This document shows positions 39,917-51,007 of a stretch of DNA of 64,000 nt, one piece after another. The translations under genes were made by a program, and so were the position numbers. The DNA is from Microbacterium testaceum (lineage in GTDB: Bacteria; Actinomycetota; Actinomycetes; Actinomycetales; Microbacteriaceae): NCBI RefSeq assembly GCF_001476655.1, contig NZ_LDRT01000021.1, forward strand, positions 1-64,000, written 5' to 3'. How positions within the stretch are numbered: position 1 is the stretch's first letter; each line of letters starts with the position of its first letter. The notes beneath the pieces were generated by a model. The model worked only from the letters and a program-made list of their open reading frames with translations, had not been told where the DNA came from and did not search any database.

Positions 39917-41212
39917 TCAGACGCCGGGGTAGTTGCGCTCGGCAGCGCCGGTGTAGAGCTGCTGAGGGCGACCGATCTTGGTCTGCGGGTCGGTGATGGC
40001 CTCGCGCCACTGGGCGAGCCAGCCGGGCAGGCGACCGATCGCGAACAGCACCGTGAACATGCGCGTGGGGAAGCCCATCGCCTTGTAGATGACGCCGGTG
40101 TAGAAGTCGACGTTCGGGTAGAGGCGACGCTCCTTGAAGTAGTCGTCCTCGAGCGCGATCTGTTCGAGCTCCTTCGCGAGGTCGAGCAGCGGGTCGCTGA
40201 CGCCGAGCGCCTCGAGCACCTCGTCGGCGGCACCCTTGACGAGCTTGGCGCGCGGATCGTAGTTCTTGTAGACCCGGTGGCCGAAGCCCATGAGCTTGAC
40301 GCCCTCTTCTTTGTTCTTCACCCGCTCGACGAAGCGCTCGACGCTCTCGCCGGAGTCGCGGATGCGGCCGAGCATCTGCAGCACGGCTTCGTTGGCACCA
40401 CCGTGCAGCGGGCCGGAGAGAGCCTGGATGCCGGCGGAGATCGACGCGAACTGGTTGGCCCCGGTCGAGCCGACGAGACGCACCGTCGACGTCGACGCGT
40501 TCTGCTCGTGGTCGGCGTGGAGCATGAGCAGAAGGTCGAGAGCCTTCGTCATCACCGGGTTGACCTCGTAGATCTCGCTCAGCACACCGAAGTTCAGCTT
40601 GAGGAAGTTGTCGACGAAACCGAGCGAGTTGTCGGGGTACAGGAATGCCTGGCCGATGCTCTTCTTGTGCGCGTACGCCGCGATCACGGGGAGCTTCGCG
40701 AGCATGCGCACCGTGTTGAGCTCGACGTGCTCGGGGTTGTGCGGGTCCGATTCGGACTCGTAGTAGGTCGAGAGAGCTGCGGTCGCCGCCGACAGCACCG
40801 ACATGGGGTGGGCGGTCGGGGGCAGCGACGAGAAGAAGCGCTTGAGATCCTCGTGCAGCAGGGTGTGACGGCGAATCCGCTCGTCGAACGATGCCAGCTC
40901 GGACGCCGAGGGCAGCTCGCCGTAGATGAGCAGCCACGCCACCTCGAGATAGGTGCTGTTCTTCGCCAGCTGCTCGATCGGGTACCCGCGGTACCGCAGG
41001 ATGCCCTGGTCACCGTCGATGTAGGTGATGGCGGACTTCGTCGACGCCGTGTTCACGAAGCCGTAGTCGAGCGTCGTGTGACCCGTCTGCTTCGTCAGCG
41101 ACGCGATGTCGATACTCGGGATGCCGTCGGTTCCCCGGAGGACCGGGAATTCGGCGGTGGTGCCCCCCACCGAAAGGGTGGCCTTGTCGTTCTGCGTTCC
41201 CGCGTCGCTCAC
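39917..41212 (-). CDS. gltA: Citrate synthase
   Basis: A 431-residue type II citrate synthase, condensing acetyl-CoA and oxaloacetate at entry to the TCA cycle. Catalytic landmarks are LHADHEQNAST (His), GPLHGGANEAVL (His and substrate loop), MGFGHRVYKNYDPRA (Arg and His) and the VDFYTGVIY region (Asp). The GTG at 41212 has the best ribosome site in the window, AAGGAGG five bases upstream. Upstream in-frame codons would add 37 atypical residues. A leader of roughly 100 bases is likely, since TAGGCT and CACTATGTT promoter-like elements lie near 41335-41365 on this strand. Confidence 0.95.
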   Translation of the reverse strand: MSDAGTQNDKATLSVGGTTAEFPVLRGTDGIPSIDIASLTKQTGHTTLDYGFVNTASTKSAITYIDGDQGILRYRGYPIEQLAKNSTYLEVAWLLIYGELPSASELASFDERIRRHTLLHEDLKRFFSSLPPTAHPMSVLSAATAALSTYYESESDPHNPEHVELNTVRMLAKLPVIAAYAHKKSIGQAFLYPDNSLGFVDNFLKLNFGVLSEIYEVNPVMTKALDLLLMLHADHEQNASTSTVRLVGSTGANQFASISAGIQALSGPLHGGANEAVLQMLGRIRDSGESVERFVERVKNKEEGVKLMGFGHRVYKNYDPRAKLVKGAADEVLEALGVSDPLLDLAKELEQIALEDDYFKERRLYPNVDFYTGVIYKAMGFPTRMFTVLFAIGRLPGWLAQWREAITDPQTKIGRPQQLYTGAAERNYPGV

Positions 41213-41426
41213 CGCGCCTCCTTGCGATTTCTGGTCGCCCAATTCTTCGACCACGGGGGCGGAGGCACCCGCAGCCTTTCTCGACCGAGGGATGCCACGA
41301 GTGCGGCCTCTGCGTCGGCACACGCTCGGAGGGTTGCCCGAACATAGTGCTTTTACAGCCTAGTAGGCCGGGGCGCGTACAGATGACACCGCCAAAGGAT
41401 GCCCCCATCGAATGGAGGGATCCTCC

Positions 41427-42257
41427 TCATGGTCGCCGTTGATGTGCGGCGTACGCGGCGGGCGTCACGCCGAACCTGGAGCGGAACGCCGAGATGAAGC
41501 TGCTCACCGAGTCGTACCCGACCACGAGCGCGACCTCGTGCACGGGCGCGCCCTGAACGAGCAACCCGACCGCGACGTGCAGGCGCGCCCGCACTCTCCA
41601 CTCGCGGAAGGTGCGCCCGGTGTCGGAGACGAAGGCGCGGGCGATGGTCTTGGCGCTCACTCCCTCCTGGGCCGCCCACGCGTCGAGGTCGCGATCGTCG
41701 TCGGGTGCCGCCAGAAGCGCGACGGCGATCGCACGGGCGCGCGGATCCTGCGGCAGGGCGACGACCTCCCGCGAGACGGGCGCTTCGGCGACCAGATCGC
41801 TGAGAAGGCCAAAGCATTCCTGCCGTCGCGTCTCGGGCCGTCCCTCGGCGGCGAGATACCGCAGGAGCGCCCCGCCCAGCGGATCGAGCGTGAGCACGCG
41901 CGCCCGATTCCAGCCCGTCGGTGCCGGTCGGTGCCGCTGATCGACGTAGGCGCTGACGAGTTCGCCGGGCTCGGCGAAGCGCATCTCGTGCAGCACCCCG
42001 GTCGGAATCCACGCCGCATGGTCGCGGCGGAGGTGCCAGCGGTCGCTCCCGACCGACAGCTCCATGGATCCGGATGCCATCCACGCGAGTTGATCCTCCT
42101 CGTGCCGATGCCGGTCGAAGCCGCTGCCGCCGTCCACGGATATCGAGGTGACCGCGAACTCGGCGAATGTCCATCGGCGAACACTCGGCCCCGAGTCCGC
42201 GGCATTCACGCGGTCCAGGTGTTCGCCACGCGACATGATCGTGTCCTCGATCAGCAT
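41427..42257 (-). CDS. AraC-family regulator with cupin sensor domain
   Basis: A 276-residue regulator with an N-terminal cupin (about 35-110; HRHEEDQLAWM, RDHAAWIPTGVLHEMRF) and a C-terminal double helix-turn-helix. The recognition part reads AAQEGVSAKTIARAF and HEVALVVGYDSVSSFISAFRSRFGVTP. The position, divergent from a siderophore uptake operon, suggests it activates or represses iron genes, perhaps with the siderophore as ligand. The ATG at 42257 is preferred because GAGGAGAC lies 7-14 bases upstream; an ATG at 42287 is closer to the iron box and lacks a ribosome site. The DtxR box 33 bp upstream probably makes this gene iron-controlled too. Confidence 0.87.
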   Translation of the reverse strand: MLIEDTIMSRGEHLDRVNAADSGPSVRRWTFAEFAVTSISVDGGSGFDRHRHEEDQLAWMASGSMELSVGSDRWHLRRDHAAWIPTGVLHEMRFAEPGELVSAYVDQRHRPAPTGWNRARVLTLDPLGGALLRYLAAEGRPETRRQECFGLLSDLVAEAPVSREVVALPQDPRARAIAVALLAAPDDDRDLDAWAAQEGVSAKTIARAFVSDTGRTFREWRVRARLHVAVGLLVQGAPVHEVALVVGYDSVSSFISAFRSRFGVTPAAYAAHQRRP

Positions 42258-42289
42258 GGGATGTCTCCTCAGGACGATGGCGAGCAAGG

Positions 42290-42308
42290 TAAGGCAAGGC
42301 TAACCTAG
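42290..42308. promoter_or_regulatory. DtxR/IdeR iron box
   Basis: TAAGGCAAGGCTAACCTAG matches 15 of 19 positions of the consensus TTAGGTTAGGCTAACCTAA, with the right half almost perfect. It lies in the divergent gap between the AraC regulator and the siderophore uptake operon, so iron-loaded DtxR would repress one or both. Confidence 0.85.
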
Positions 42309-42340
42309 CGGCGCCCGAACTCGTCGAACCGGAAGTCCCC

Positions 42341-43396
42341 ATGCCCGCATTCCCGCACCGTTTCCGCCCCGCGCGCCTCGCCGCGCTCGGCACCGCCCTC
42401 GCCGTCACCGCCGCTCTCCTCTCGGGCTGCGGCGGCACCGCCACGGCCGTGGCCGAGAACACGACCTATTCCACCGAGCCGAGCGATACGTTCCCGGTCA
42501 CCGTGACCCACGAGTTCGGCGAGACCACCGTCGAAGCCGAACCGCAGCGCGTCGTCGTCGTCGGCCTCACCGAGCAGGACATCCTTCTCGAGCTCGGGAC
42601 GCCCCCGGTCGCGACGACCGAGTGGTACGGCGAGCAGCCGTACGCCGTCTGGCCGTGGGCCACCGCCCTCCTGAACGGCGCGGAACCCACCGTCCTCTCG
42701 GCCACCGACGGGTTCGAGTTCGAGAAGATCGCCTCGCTCGAGCCCGACCTCATCGTCGGCACGAACGCCAACATGAGCGCCGACGACTACACGAAGCTCA
42801 GCGCGATCGCCCCGACGATCGCGAGCGTCCCTGGAACGGAGCGCTACTTCTCCGATTGGAAGGGACAGACCCGCCAGATCGCGCGGGCCATGGGTCGCAG
42901 CGCCGAGGGCGAGAAGCTCATCACCGGCGTCGAGGAGCAATACGCGGCCGCAGCCGCGGCGCATCCCGAGTTCGCCGGTAAGACCGCGACGTTCTCGCAG
43001 GGCGGCCCCTGGGAGGGCAGCATCTACGTCTACCCGGACGGCTTGAACACTGACTTCCTCACCGATCTCGGCTTCGTCATCACCCCCGGACTGGACAAGT
43101 ACGTCCAGCAGAAGGGCGCGCAGGCGCTCATCTCCGGTGAGAACATGTCGCTCATCGACGCGGACGTCATCGTCTTCGCCACCGAGAGCGCCGAGTCGCT
43201 GCCCGCCCTGCTCGATTTCGGGACGACCCGTTCCCTGTCGGCCGTGGCGAACGGTCACGCGGTCTACACCGACGCCGAACTCGCCGGGGCGATCTACTTC
43301 CTCACTCCGCTCAGCCAGAAGTACGTCATCGAGAACCTCGTACCGCGCCTCGAGAAGGCTGTCGCCGGGACGTCTCCGCAGAGCGTCGAGGGCTGA
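42341..43396 (+). CDS. Iron-siderophore ABC transporter substrate-binding lipoprotein
   Basis: A 351-residue periplasmic-binding-type protein of the FepB/FhuD class. The signal peptide ends in a lipobox, LLSGCGG, with the lipidated Cys at about residue 29. The mature part shows the two-lobe iron-siderophore fold (RVVVVGLTEQDILLELG, DLIVGTNANMS, DVIVFATESAESL). It captures a ferric siderophore outside the membrane and hands it to the two permeases that follow. The ATG at 42341 lies 32 bp after the DtxR box, so repression would be direct. It is the first gene of a tightly packed operon extending to 49572. Confidence 0.92.
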   Translation: MPAFPHRFRPARLAALGTALAVTAALLSGCGGTATAVAENTTYSTEPSDTFPVTVTHEFGETTVEAEPQRVVVVGLTEQDILLELGTPPVATTEWYGEQPYAVWPWATALLNGAEPTVLSATDGFEFEKIASLEPDLIVGTNANMSADDYTKLSAIAPTIASVPGTERYFSDWKGQTRQIARAMGRSAEGEKLITGVEEQYAAAAAAHPEFAGKTATFSQGGPWEGSIYVYPDGLNTDFLTDLGFVITPGLDKYVQQKGAQALISGENMSLIDADVIVFATESAESLPALLDFGTTRSLSAVANGHAVYTDAELAGAIYFLTPLSQKYVIENLVPRLEKAVAGTSPQSVEG

Positions 43397-43402
43397 CGCA
43401 CG

Positions 43403-44458
43403 GTGATCTCTTCTCTCGCGGTCGCGTCGCGCCCCGGTGCGCGGCGCGACCGCCCCTCCACCCCCGCTCGGCGTCGGCGAGCCGTCGGACTCGTCGGAGC
43501 CGTCGTCGCTCTCGCGGTGGCCGCGACGCTCAGCGTCGCCGTCGGCTCGAACGCGCTGAGCCCCGCGGAGGTGTGGCACGCCCTCACCGCGCCCTCGGGA
43601 ACGCTCACCGACCAGGTCGTGCTGGACCTTCGCGTTCCCCGCACGGTCGCGGCGGTCGTCGTCGGGGTGGCGCTCGGCCTCGCGGGTGCCCTCATCCAGG
43701 CGTTCACCCGTAACCCTCTCGGGGACCCGGGCATTCTCGGAGTGGATGCCGGGGCGGCCCTGTTCGTCGCGATCGGTGTCGTGCTGGGCGCCGTGTCGGC
43801 CGTCCAGTTCCTGCCGTGGGCCTTCGGCGGCGCCCTGCTCGTCACCGTGATGGTGACCGCGATCGGTGGTTCGGGACGCGGGGGCCCCGATCCGGCGCGC
43901 CTCACCCTGGCCGGCGTCGCCCTCGGGGCGGTCCTGCTCGGGGTCACGAACGCGATGATGCTGCTGAACCCGGTGACCTTCGCCCGCCTGCGCGGGTGGA
44001 CGGCCGGCTCGTTCGTCGAGCGCGGGTGGGACGTCATCCTGCCCGTCCTTCCCTTCGTCGGCGCGGGCGTGGTCGTCGCGCTCGCGTGCGCGCGATCCCT
44101 GAATGCGCTCGGCCTCGGGGACGAGCTCGCCATCGCCCTCGGGAGCCGGCTCGTCCGCACGCGCGTGCTCTCGATCGTCGCGATCACCGTGCTGGCCGGT
44201 TCGGCGACCGCGATCGCGGGCCCTGTCGCCTTCGTCGGCCTCATGGCTCCGCACATCGCTCGATGGATCGTCGGTCCCGACCAACGGTGGATCCTGCCGT
44301 ACACGATGGTGATCGCTCCCATCGTGTTGCTGCTGTCCGACGTCATCGGTCGCGTGGTGCTGTGGCCGAGCGAGGTACCCGTGGGCATCGTCACGGCGTT
44401 CGTCGGCGCGCCCGTCCTGATCGCCCTGGTCCGTCGCACGAGAGCGAGCAGCCTGTGA
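43403..44458 (+). CDS. FecCD-family iron-siderophore permease
   Basis: A 351-residue permease with about nine to ten hydrophobic helices. Typical FecCD features are RVPRTVAAVVVGVALGLAG, the FTRNPLGDPGILGVDAG segment, and the cytoplasmic coupling region LGDELAIALG...R. The arginine-rich N-terminus before helix 1 is long. It forms a heterodimer with the next gene product. The GTG at 43403 follows the upstream stop by six bases, and the stop overlaps the next start. Confidence 0.92.
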   Translation: MISSLAVASRPGARRDRPSTPARRRRAVGLVGAVVALAVAATLSVAVGSNALSPAEVWHALTAPSGTLTDQVVLDLRVPRTVAAVVVGVALGLAGALIQAFTRNPLGDPGILGVDAGAALFVAIGVVLGAVSAVQFLPWAFGGALLVTVMVTAIGGSGRGGPDPARLTLAGVALGAVLLGVTNAMMLLNPVTFARLRGWTAGSFVERGWDVILPVLPFVGAGVVVALACARSLNALGLGDELAIALGSRLVRTRVLSIVAITVLAGSATAIAGPVAFVGLMAPHIARWIVGPDQRWILPYTMVIAPIVLLLSDVIGRVVLWPSEVPVGIVTAFVGAPVLIALVRRTRASSL

Positions 44459-45500
44459 CCCTCACCGCCGGTCCGCGCACGGCAGTCGTCCGCCGGAGAT
44501 CTCTGTCTCTGCGTTTCCGCGTCCGCACGCTCGTCACCGGCGTGCTCCTCGGCAGCGTCGTCACGGCCGTGGCGATCGTGGCCCTCTGCCTGGGCGACCT
44601 CCCCCTCACCCCCGCCCAGGTGGTGGGGGCTCTCCTCGGCACCGACGCCGGCTTCACCGCCACGGTGGTGCGCGAGTGGCGTCTGCCGCGTGTCCTGGGG
44701 GCCGTGGTCTTCGGTGTCGCCCTCGGCGTCTCCGGTGCCGTGTTCCAGTCGCTCACGCGCAATCCGCTGGCCAGCCCCGACATCATCGGACTCTCAGCGG
44801 GCTCCTACGCGGGTGGCCTGGGCGCGATCCTCCTCCTCGGAGCCGCCGCAGGGAGCGTCCCCGTCTCCGCCGGTGCGATCGTCGGAGGCCTCGTCTCCGC
44901 GGCCCTCGTCTACGTGCTCGCCTATCGGCGCGGCATCCAGGGGTTCCGTCTCATCGTGGTGGGCATCGGGGTGTCGGCGATGCTCCAGGCGCTCAGCACC
45001 TACCTGCTTCTGCGGGCGAAGGTCGAGGTCGCGATGGTCGCCGCGGTCTGGGGGGCGGGTTCGCTCTCTCCCGTCGGGTGGGCGCAGCTCCTGCCGGCTG
45101 CGGGAGTCGTCGTGATCGCTCTCGGCGCGCTCGGAGCCTTCTCGGGTGCGCTGTCGCGCCTCGAGCTCGGCGACGACGCGGCGCGTGCACTCGGCATCCG
45201 GGTCGAAAGGGTGCGTCTCGGCCTCATCGTGGGTGCGGTCGCCCTCACGGCCGTCGTCACCGCGGCCGCGGGTCCGATCGCGTTCGTCGCACTCGCCGCT
45301 CCCCAGATCGCGCGCCGGCTCACCCGCACCGCGGGGATCGCGCTCGCACCCTCGGGGCTCGTCGGGGCCCTCGTCCTGACGGCCTCGGACATCGTCGCCC
45401 AGCACGTGCTGCCCACTCCCCTTCCCGTCGGACTCGTCACGGTCGTCGTCGGCGGGATGTACCTCGTCTGGCTCCTCATCCACGAATCACGGAGACGCGC

Positions 45501-45504
<4 letters not shown>
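44455..45504 (+). CDS. Second FecCD-family iron-siderophore permease
   Basis: A 349-residue partner permease. The helices and FecCD signatures are clear (RLPRVLGAVVFGVALGVSG, LTRNPLASPDIIGLSAG, LGDDAARALGIR). The GTG at 44455 overlaps the previous stop (GTGA), the usual coupling in this operon; an in-frame stretch running upstream to 43816 lies inside the first permease and is a shadow. Two different permease subunits imply a heterodimeric channel, as in FepDG. The stop overlaps the ATPase start (ATGA). Confidence 0.92.
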
Positions 45505-46300
<796 letters not shown>

Positions 46301-46304
<4 letters not shown>

Positions 46305-47869
46305 GGATGCTGCTCCAGGCACCCGCTGAACCGGTTCCCACGCGCGAGATCCCGATCACCGAGGGGACGAGTCCGCGCCGCCTGGCCCTGCGGGTGATGC
46401 GCGCCGCTCCGCGGTACACCGTTCCCGCCGCGGTCCTGTCGATCACCCACCAGCTGGGCGAGGCGCTGGTGCCGATCGTCATGGGACTGGCGATCGAACG
46501 CGCCGTGACGACGGGCGACCCGGTTCAGCTCGCGCTCTGGCTGAGCGTCTTGGCGGCGGACTTCCTCGTCCTGTCGTTCTCGTGGCGCTTCGGCTCGCGG
46601 CTCGCCGAACTCGGCATGCTGGCGGTACAGCATCGCCTGCGCGCCACCGTTTCCGCACACCTGCTCCACCGTTCGCCGCGCCCGGGACGCCCCTCCGACC
46701 AGCCCGGGGTCGCTCTCTCCCTCGCGACGTCCGATGCCAACCGCCTGTCCGAGGCCGTCGAGATCGGCATCTACCCCGTGGGTCAGCTCGCCGCCGTCCT
46801 CTTCGGCGGCACCGTCCTCCTGACGATCTCGTGGCCCCTCGGTCTTGCCGTGCTCCTCGGAGCACCTCTGCTTCTCGGGCTCACCGAACGCGCCGGCCGC
46901 CGACTGCGCGATCGCAGCGGTCAGGAGCAAGAGGCGGCCGCGGCCGCGGCCGGGCGGGCCGCAGACCTGCTGAGCGGCTACCGCGTCATCCGCGGCATCG
47001 GCGCCGAGGCCGAGGCCAGCCGCCGCTATCGCCGTGCCAGCCGAACCGCCCTTGCCGACACCGTGCGCGCCCGCCGCGCGGAAGGCACGTTCGGGGGCGC
47101 CATGAGCATCGTCACCGGTCTCTTCCTTACCGCGATCGCGGTGATCGCCGCGGTCCTCACCTTGTCGGGGACGCTCGGACTCGGCGAGTTCATCGCGGTG
47201 GTCGGGCTCGCCCAGTTCCTCCTCGACCCGCTCGGGGCTCTCGCGCTGAACACCGGGTCGTGGTGGGCGTCCGCGACCGCCTCCGCGACGCGCGTCCTCG
47301 ACCTCCTGCGAGATGAGGAGCCCCTCACGGCGGTCGCGGACGAACCCCGACTCCCCGTCTCGCTCCCCGACGTGCAGCCGGGCGAGTTCGTCGTCGTGTC
47401 GTGCGCGGGAGCACGGGCCGCCGACGTGGTCGCGGCGCTGCGCGCGCGGCATCCGGAGGCCCTGCACGCCCCGCACGCGGCGCACCTGTTCAGCGGGAGC
47501 GTGACCGAGAACGTGCAGGCCTTCGGGAGGGATGCCGACGCCCTCGCCGCCGCTCTGTACGCCGCCGCGTGCGATGAGCTCGCCGACGTTCTCCCGCAGG
47601 GCCTGGCGAGCGGCGTCGGCGAGAACGGCACGGCGCTCTCCGGAGGCCAACGCCAGCGCGTCGCCCTGGCCCGGGCGCTGGCGCGCGATCCCGACCTCCT
47701 CGTGCTGCACGATCCCACCACGGCCGTCGACGCGGTGACGGAAGCACGCATCGCCCAACGCGTGCACCAGGCACGCCGCCATCGGCGCACCATCGTGGTC
47801 ACCCGCGCTCCCGCGTTCGCGGCGGTGGCCGATCGCGTGGTTCGGCTGACGGACGGAGGACACGCGTGA
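46301..47869 (+). CDS. ABC half-transporter with degenerate nucleotide-binding site (subunit 1)
   Basis: A 522-residue half-transporter with a six-helix membrane domain (about 30-320) fused to an ABC domain. In the ABC domain the Walker A region reads SCAGARAADVV with no P-loop lysine, Walker B reads LLVLHDPTT with His for Asp, and the H-loop histidine is Thr (VVTRAP). The signature LSGGQRQRVALARAL is perfect. This is what is expected of the half that donates the signature motif to a partner's active site. It is translationally coupled to the iron importer ATPase (ATGA) and to subunit 2 (GTGA). Either siderophore export or IrtAB-like import is possible. Confidence 0.88.
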
Positions 47870-49572
47870 GCACGCCTCTTCCCGTCGCCTCCGCCCGCGA
47901 GGTCGCCCGGGAGCTCCGCCGATCCGTGGCACGCGGGTGGTGGCGGGTCCCGGGGCTGGTCCTCGTCGTCCTCGCCGCAGCGGTGGCGGGCGTGGTCGGT
48001 CCTCTCGCCCTCGGCGGCGTGGTCGACGCCATCGGCGCAGGCGACGACGCTCCCCACCTCGCGGGCCTCCTCGCGGCCGTGATGGCCGGCGCGGTCGTGG
48101 CCGGGGCCGTCCTCACCGCCGTCGGCATGGTCGCCGCGTCGCAGCTCTTCGAGGGCGCTCTCGCCGATCTTCGCGAACGGATGGTCGACGCCGCTCTGCA
48201 CCTGCCTCCCTCGCGCGTGGAACGCGCGGGAACGGGCGATCTCGTCGCGCGCGCGGGCGATGACGTCGCCCAGGTGTCGGATGCCATCCCGCGCGTGGTC
48301 CCCGCCCTCGTCGGGGCAGCGTTCACCATCGTCGTCACCCTCATCGGCATGGCTGCCATCGATCCGTGGTACGCCCTCGCTCTCCTCGTCGTCTCGCCGC
48401 TGCACGTGATCGCCGTGCGGCTCTATCTGCGCTCGGCCCCCGGTGTCTATGCGGCCGAACGCGCAGCGATGGCCGGGCGGGCTCAGCATCTCCTCGACGC
48501 TCTGCGGGGGTTCGAGACGGTGCGCGCGTACGGTGCGGAGTCCGCCCACCTCGCGCGGATCGCGGAGGCGTCGTGGAACGTCGTGCGCTGGAGCATGCGG
48601 GCGCGTGGCATCCAGAACCTCTTCTTCGCCCGGCTCAACGCGGCCGAGTTCCTCGGCATGGCGGGGCTGCTCGCGGTCGGGTTCGTCCTCGTGTCGAACG
48701 ATGTCGGAACCGTCGGCGGCACCACGGCCGCGATGCTGTTGTTCCTGCGACTGTTCGGCCCCATCAATCAGCTGCTCTTCGTCGTCGACGATCTGCAGTC
48801 GTCTCTCGCCTCGCTCGCGCGGATCGTCGGCGTCATCCGCTCGGCGCCCCCGGGCCCTCCGCCCGTTCCCACGCCCGCGGGCGAGGACGTGCGCATCATC
48901 GATGTCACGCACGCGTACGACGCCGGCCATCCCGTCCTGCACGCGGTGACGGTCCGCGTCGACGCGGGCGCCACCGTGGCCGTGGTCGGAGCCTCGGGAG
49001 CCGGCAAGTCCACCCTCGCCGCCATCGCCGCCGGCGTGCACGAACCCGTCGAAGGAGTGGTGCACCGTCCGGCATCCGTCGCTCTCGTCACGCAGGACGT
49101 GCACGTCTTCGACACCGACCTGCGCGAGAATCTGACGCTCGCCGCACCCGACGCGAGCGAGGACGACCTGCATCGGGCCCTGTCACGAGTGAGCGCCGAC
49201 GGCATCGTCGCCCGCCTTCCGCGTGGCCTCGACGAACCGGTCGGCGCCTCCGGCACCGCGCTGTCGGCGGCAGAGGCCCAGCAACTCGCCCTTGCGCGCG
49301 TGATCCTCGCCGACCCCGCGTTCGTCGTCCTCGACGAGGCGACCGCCGAAGCCGGCTCGACGGAAGCGGGACGCCTCGAGGACGCCGCTCTCGCCGCCGT
49401 CGAGGGCCGGACGGCGCTGGTCGTGGCCCACCGTCTGAGTCAAGCGGCCTCCGCCGACCGCGTCGTCGTCCTGGACCACGGGCGCGTGAGCGAAGAGGGT
49501 ACGCACGACGACCTTCGCACCTCGGATGGCCCCTACGGGCGGCTCTGGGAAGCCTGGAGTCGGTCGACCTGA
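47866..49572 (+). CDS. ABC half-transporter with intact Walker motifs and degenerate signature (subunit 2)
   Basis: A 568-residue half-transporter with six membrane helices (about 30-310) and an ABC domain. Walker A GASGAGKST, Q-loop VTQDVHVF, Walker B FVVLDEAT with the catalytic Glu, and H-loop VAHRLS are intact. The signature, normally LSGGQ, is LSAAEAQQLALAR. The pair with subunit 1 therefore builds one complete ATP site and one dead site. It is the last gene of the iron operon; its stop lies one base from the convergent dapC stop, and no terminator hairpin is visible. Confidence 0.88.
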   Translation: MSTPLPVASAREVARELRRSVARGWWRVPGLVLVVLAAAVAGVVGPLALGGVVDAIGAGDDAPHLAGLLAAVMAGAVVAGAVLTAVGMVAASQLFEGALADLRERMVDAALHLPPSRVERAGTGDLVARAGDDVAQVSDAIPRVVPALVGAAFTIVVTLIGMAAIDPWYALALLVVSPLHVIAVRLYLRSAPGVYAAERAAMAGRAQHLLDALRGFETVRAYGAESAHLARIAEASWNVVRWSMRARGIQNLFFARLNAAEFLGMAGLLAVGFVLVSNDVGTVGGTTAAMLLFLRLFGPINQLLFVVDDLQSSLASLARIVGVIRSAPPGPPPVPTPAGEDVRIIDVTHAYDAGHPVLHAVTVRVDAGATVAVVGASGAGKSTLAAIAAGVHEPVEGVVHRPASVALVTQDVHVFDTDLRENLTLAAPDASEDDLHRALSRVSADGIVARLPRGLDEPVGASGTALSAAEAQQLALARVILADPAFVVLDEATAEAGSTEAGRLEDAALAAVEGRTALVVAHRLSQAASADRVVVLDHGRVSEEGTHDDLRTSDGPYGRLWEAWSRST

Positions 49573-49573
49573 G

Positions 49574-50677
49574 TCAGGGAGTCAAGCGCTCGGCGGCGGC
49601 CGCGATCCGCTCGTCGGTCGCCGTCAGCGAGAAACGCACGTGGTTCGGGTAGTGCGTCCCGTAGAAGTGCCCTGGTCCGACCAGGATGCCGAGATCGGCG
49701 AGACGCCCGACGCTCTCCCATGCGTCGCGCCCCTCCGTGGCCCAGAGGTAGAGACCTGCTTCGCTGCGGTCGACGGTGAAGCCGGCCGCCTCCACCGCGG
49801 GCTTCAGCATGGCCCGGCGGTGGGCGTAGCGCTCGCGCTGCTCGAGCACGTGCGCGTCGTCACCGAGCGCCACCGTCATCGCCCGCTGAACGGGCGCGGG
49901 CGGGATGAGGCCGAGGTGCTTGCGTCCGGTCAGCAGTCGCGCGACCAGCTGTTCATCCCCGGCGAGGAAGGCCGCGCGGTAGCCCGCGAGGTTCGACTGC
50001 TTGCTCAACGAGTACACAGAGAGCACGCTCGTCAGGTCGTCCCCGACCACGGCCGGATCCAGCGCGCTCGGCACGCGTTCCGCGTCCCAGGGGGCGTCCC
50101 AGCCCAGCTCGGCGTAGCACTCGTCGGACGCGAGGACGGCTCCGAGCTCACGAGCCCGGGCGACGGCATCCGCCATCTCGGGTACCGAGAGCACCCGGCC
50201 GTCCGGGTTTCCGGGTGAGTTGACCCACACGAGCTTCGTGTTCGCGGGCCAGTCGGACGGATCGTCGGATGCCACCGGCTCCGCGCCGACGAGACGGGCA
50301 CCGACCTCGTAGGTCGGGTAGGCGGCCCGGGGGTGCACCACGGCATCGCCGGGGCCCAGTCCGAGCAGGAGCGGAAGCAGGGCGACGAGCTCCTTCGAGC
50401 CGACGGTGGGCAGCACCTGCGCCGGGGTCAGCCCGGGAACGCCCCGGCGACGGGCGTACCAGTCGACGATCGCCTCCCGCAGCGCCGGTGTGCCCGCGGT
50501 CGCGGGGTAGGCGTGCGCGTCCGTCGCATCGGCGAGAGCCTCGGCGACCACGGCGGGAGTGGGGTCGACGGGCGAGCCGATCGACAGGTCGACGATCCCG
50601 GCGGGGTGGCGTCGTGCGCGCTCGGCGAACGGGGCGACGGCGTCCCAGGGGTAGTCGGCGAGCTCGGCGACGCCCAC
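49574..50677 (-). CDS. dapC: Succinyldiaminopimelate aminotransferase
   Basis: A 367-residue fold-type I PLP enzyme. The PLP lysine is in SLSKQSNLAGYR, the substrate-binding Asn in NSPGNPDG, and an Arg near the C-terminus in HVRFSL. The ferredoxin gene next door is the classical actinobacterial fdxC-dapC pair, which supports DapC over other aminotransferases. It converts N-succinyl-2-amino-6-oxopimelate to N-succinyl-LL-diaminopimelate between DapD and DapE. The GTG at 50677 lies three bases after the ferredoxin stop, so the two are one transcript. Confidence 0.9.
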   Translation of the reverse strand: MGVAELADYPWDAVAPFAERARRHPAGIVDLSIGSPVDPTPAVVAEALADATDAHAYPATAGTPALREAIVDWYARRRGVPGLTPAQVLPTVGSKELVALLPLLLGLGPGDAVVHPRAAYPTYEVGARLVGAEPVASDDPSDWPANTKLVWVNSPGNPDGRVLSVPEMADAVARARELGAVLASDECYAELGWDAPWDAERVPSALDPAVVGDDLTSVLSVYSLSKQSNLAGYRAAFLAGDEQLVARLLTGRKHLGLIPPAPVQRAMTVALGDDAHVLEQRERYAHRRAMLKPAVEAAGFTVDRSEAGLYLWATEGRDAWESVGRLADLGILVGPGHFYGTHYPNHVRFSLTATDERIAAAAERLTP

Positions 50678-50680
50678 GGG

Positions 50681-51001
50681 TCAGTGACTCTGCGGAGGAA
50701 GGGCGGTGATGACCGGATGATCCTTGGCGATCACGCCGACCTTGGCCGCACCACCGGGAGAACCGATGTCGTCGAAGAACTCGACGTTCGCCTTGTAGTA
50801 GTCGGACCACTCCTCGGGCAGATCGTCCTCGTAGTAGATCGCCTCGACGGGGCAGACGGGCTCGCACGCCCCGCAGTCGACGCACTCGTCGGGGTGGATG
50901 TAGAGCGACCGCTCTCCTTCGTAGATGCAGTCGACCGGACACTCGTCGATGCAGGCGCGGTCTTTGACATCGACACACGGGAGGGCGATCACGTAAGTCA
51001 C
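50681..51001 (-). CDS. fdxA: Seven-iron ferredoxin
   Basis: A 106-residue 3Fe-4S/4Fe-4S ferredoxin. Cluster ligands appear in the N-terminal [19 protein letters not shown] and the second set [16 protein letters not shown]. The C-terminal extension is typical for actinobacterial seven-iron ferredoxins. It is a low-potential electron carrier, partners not identified here; the link with dapC is conserved but unexplained. The GTG at 51001 is leaderless (TAGACT, 51013-51008, 6 bp upstream). Confidence 0.93.
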   Translation of the reverse strand: MTYVIALPCVDVKDRACIDECPVDCIYEGERSLYIHPDECVDCGACEPVCPVEAIYYEDDLPEEWSDYYKANVEFFDDIGSPGGAAKVGVIAKDHPVITALPPQSH

Positions 51002-51007
51002 CCGTCC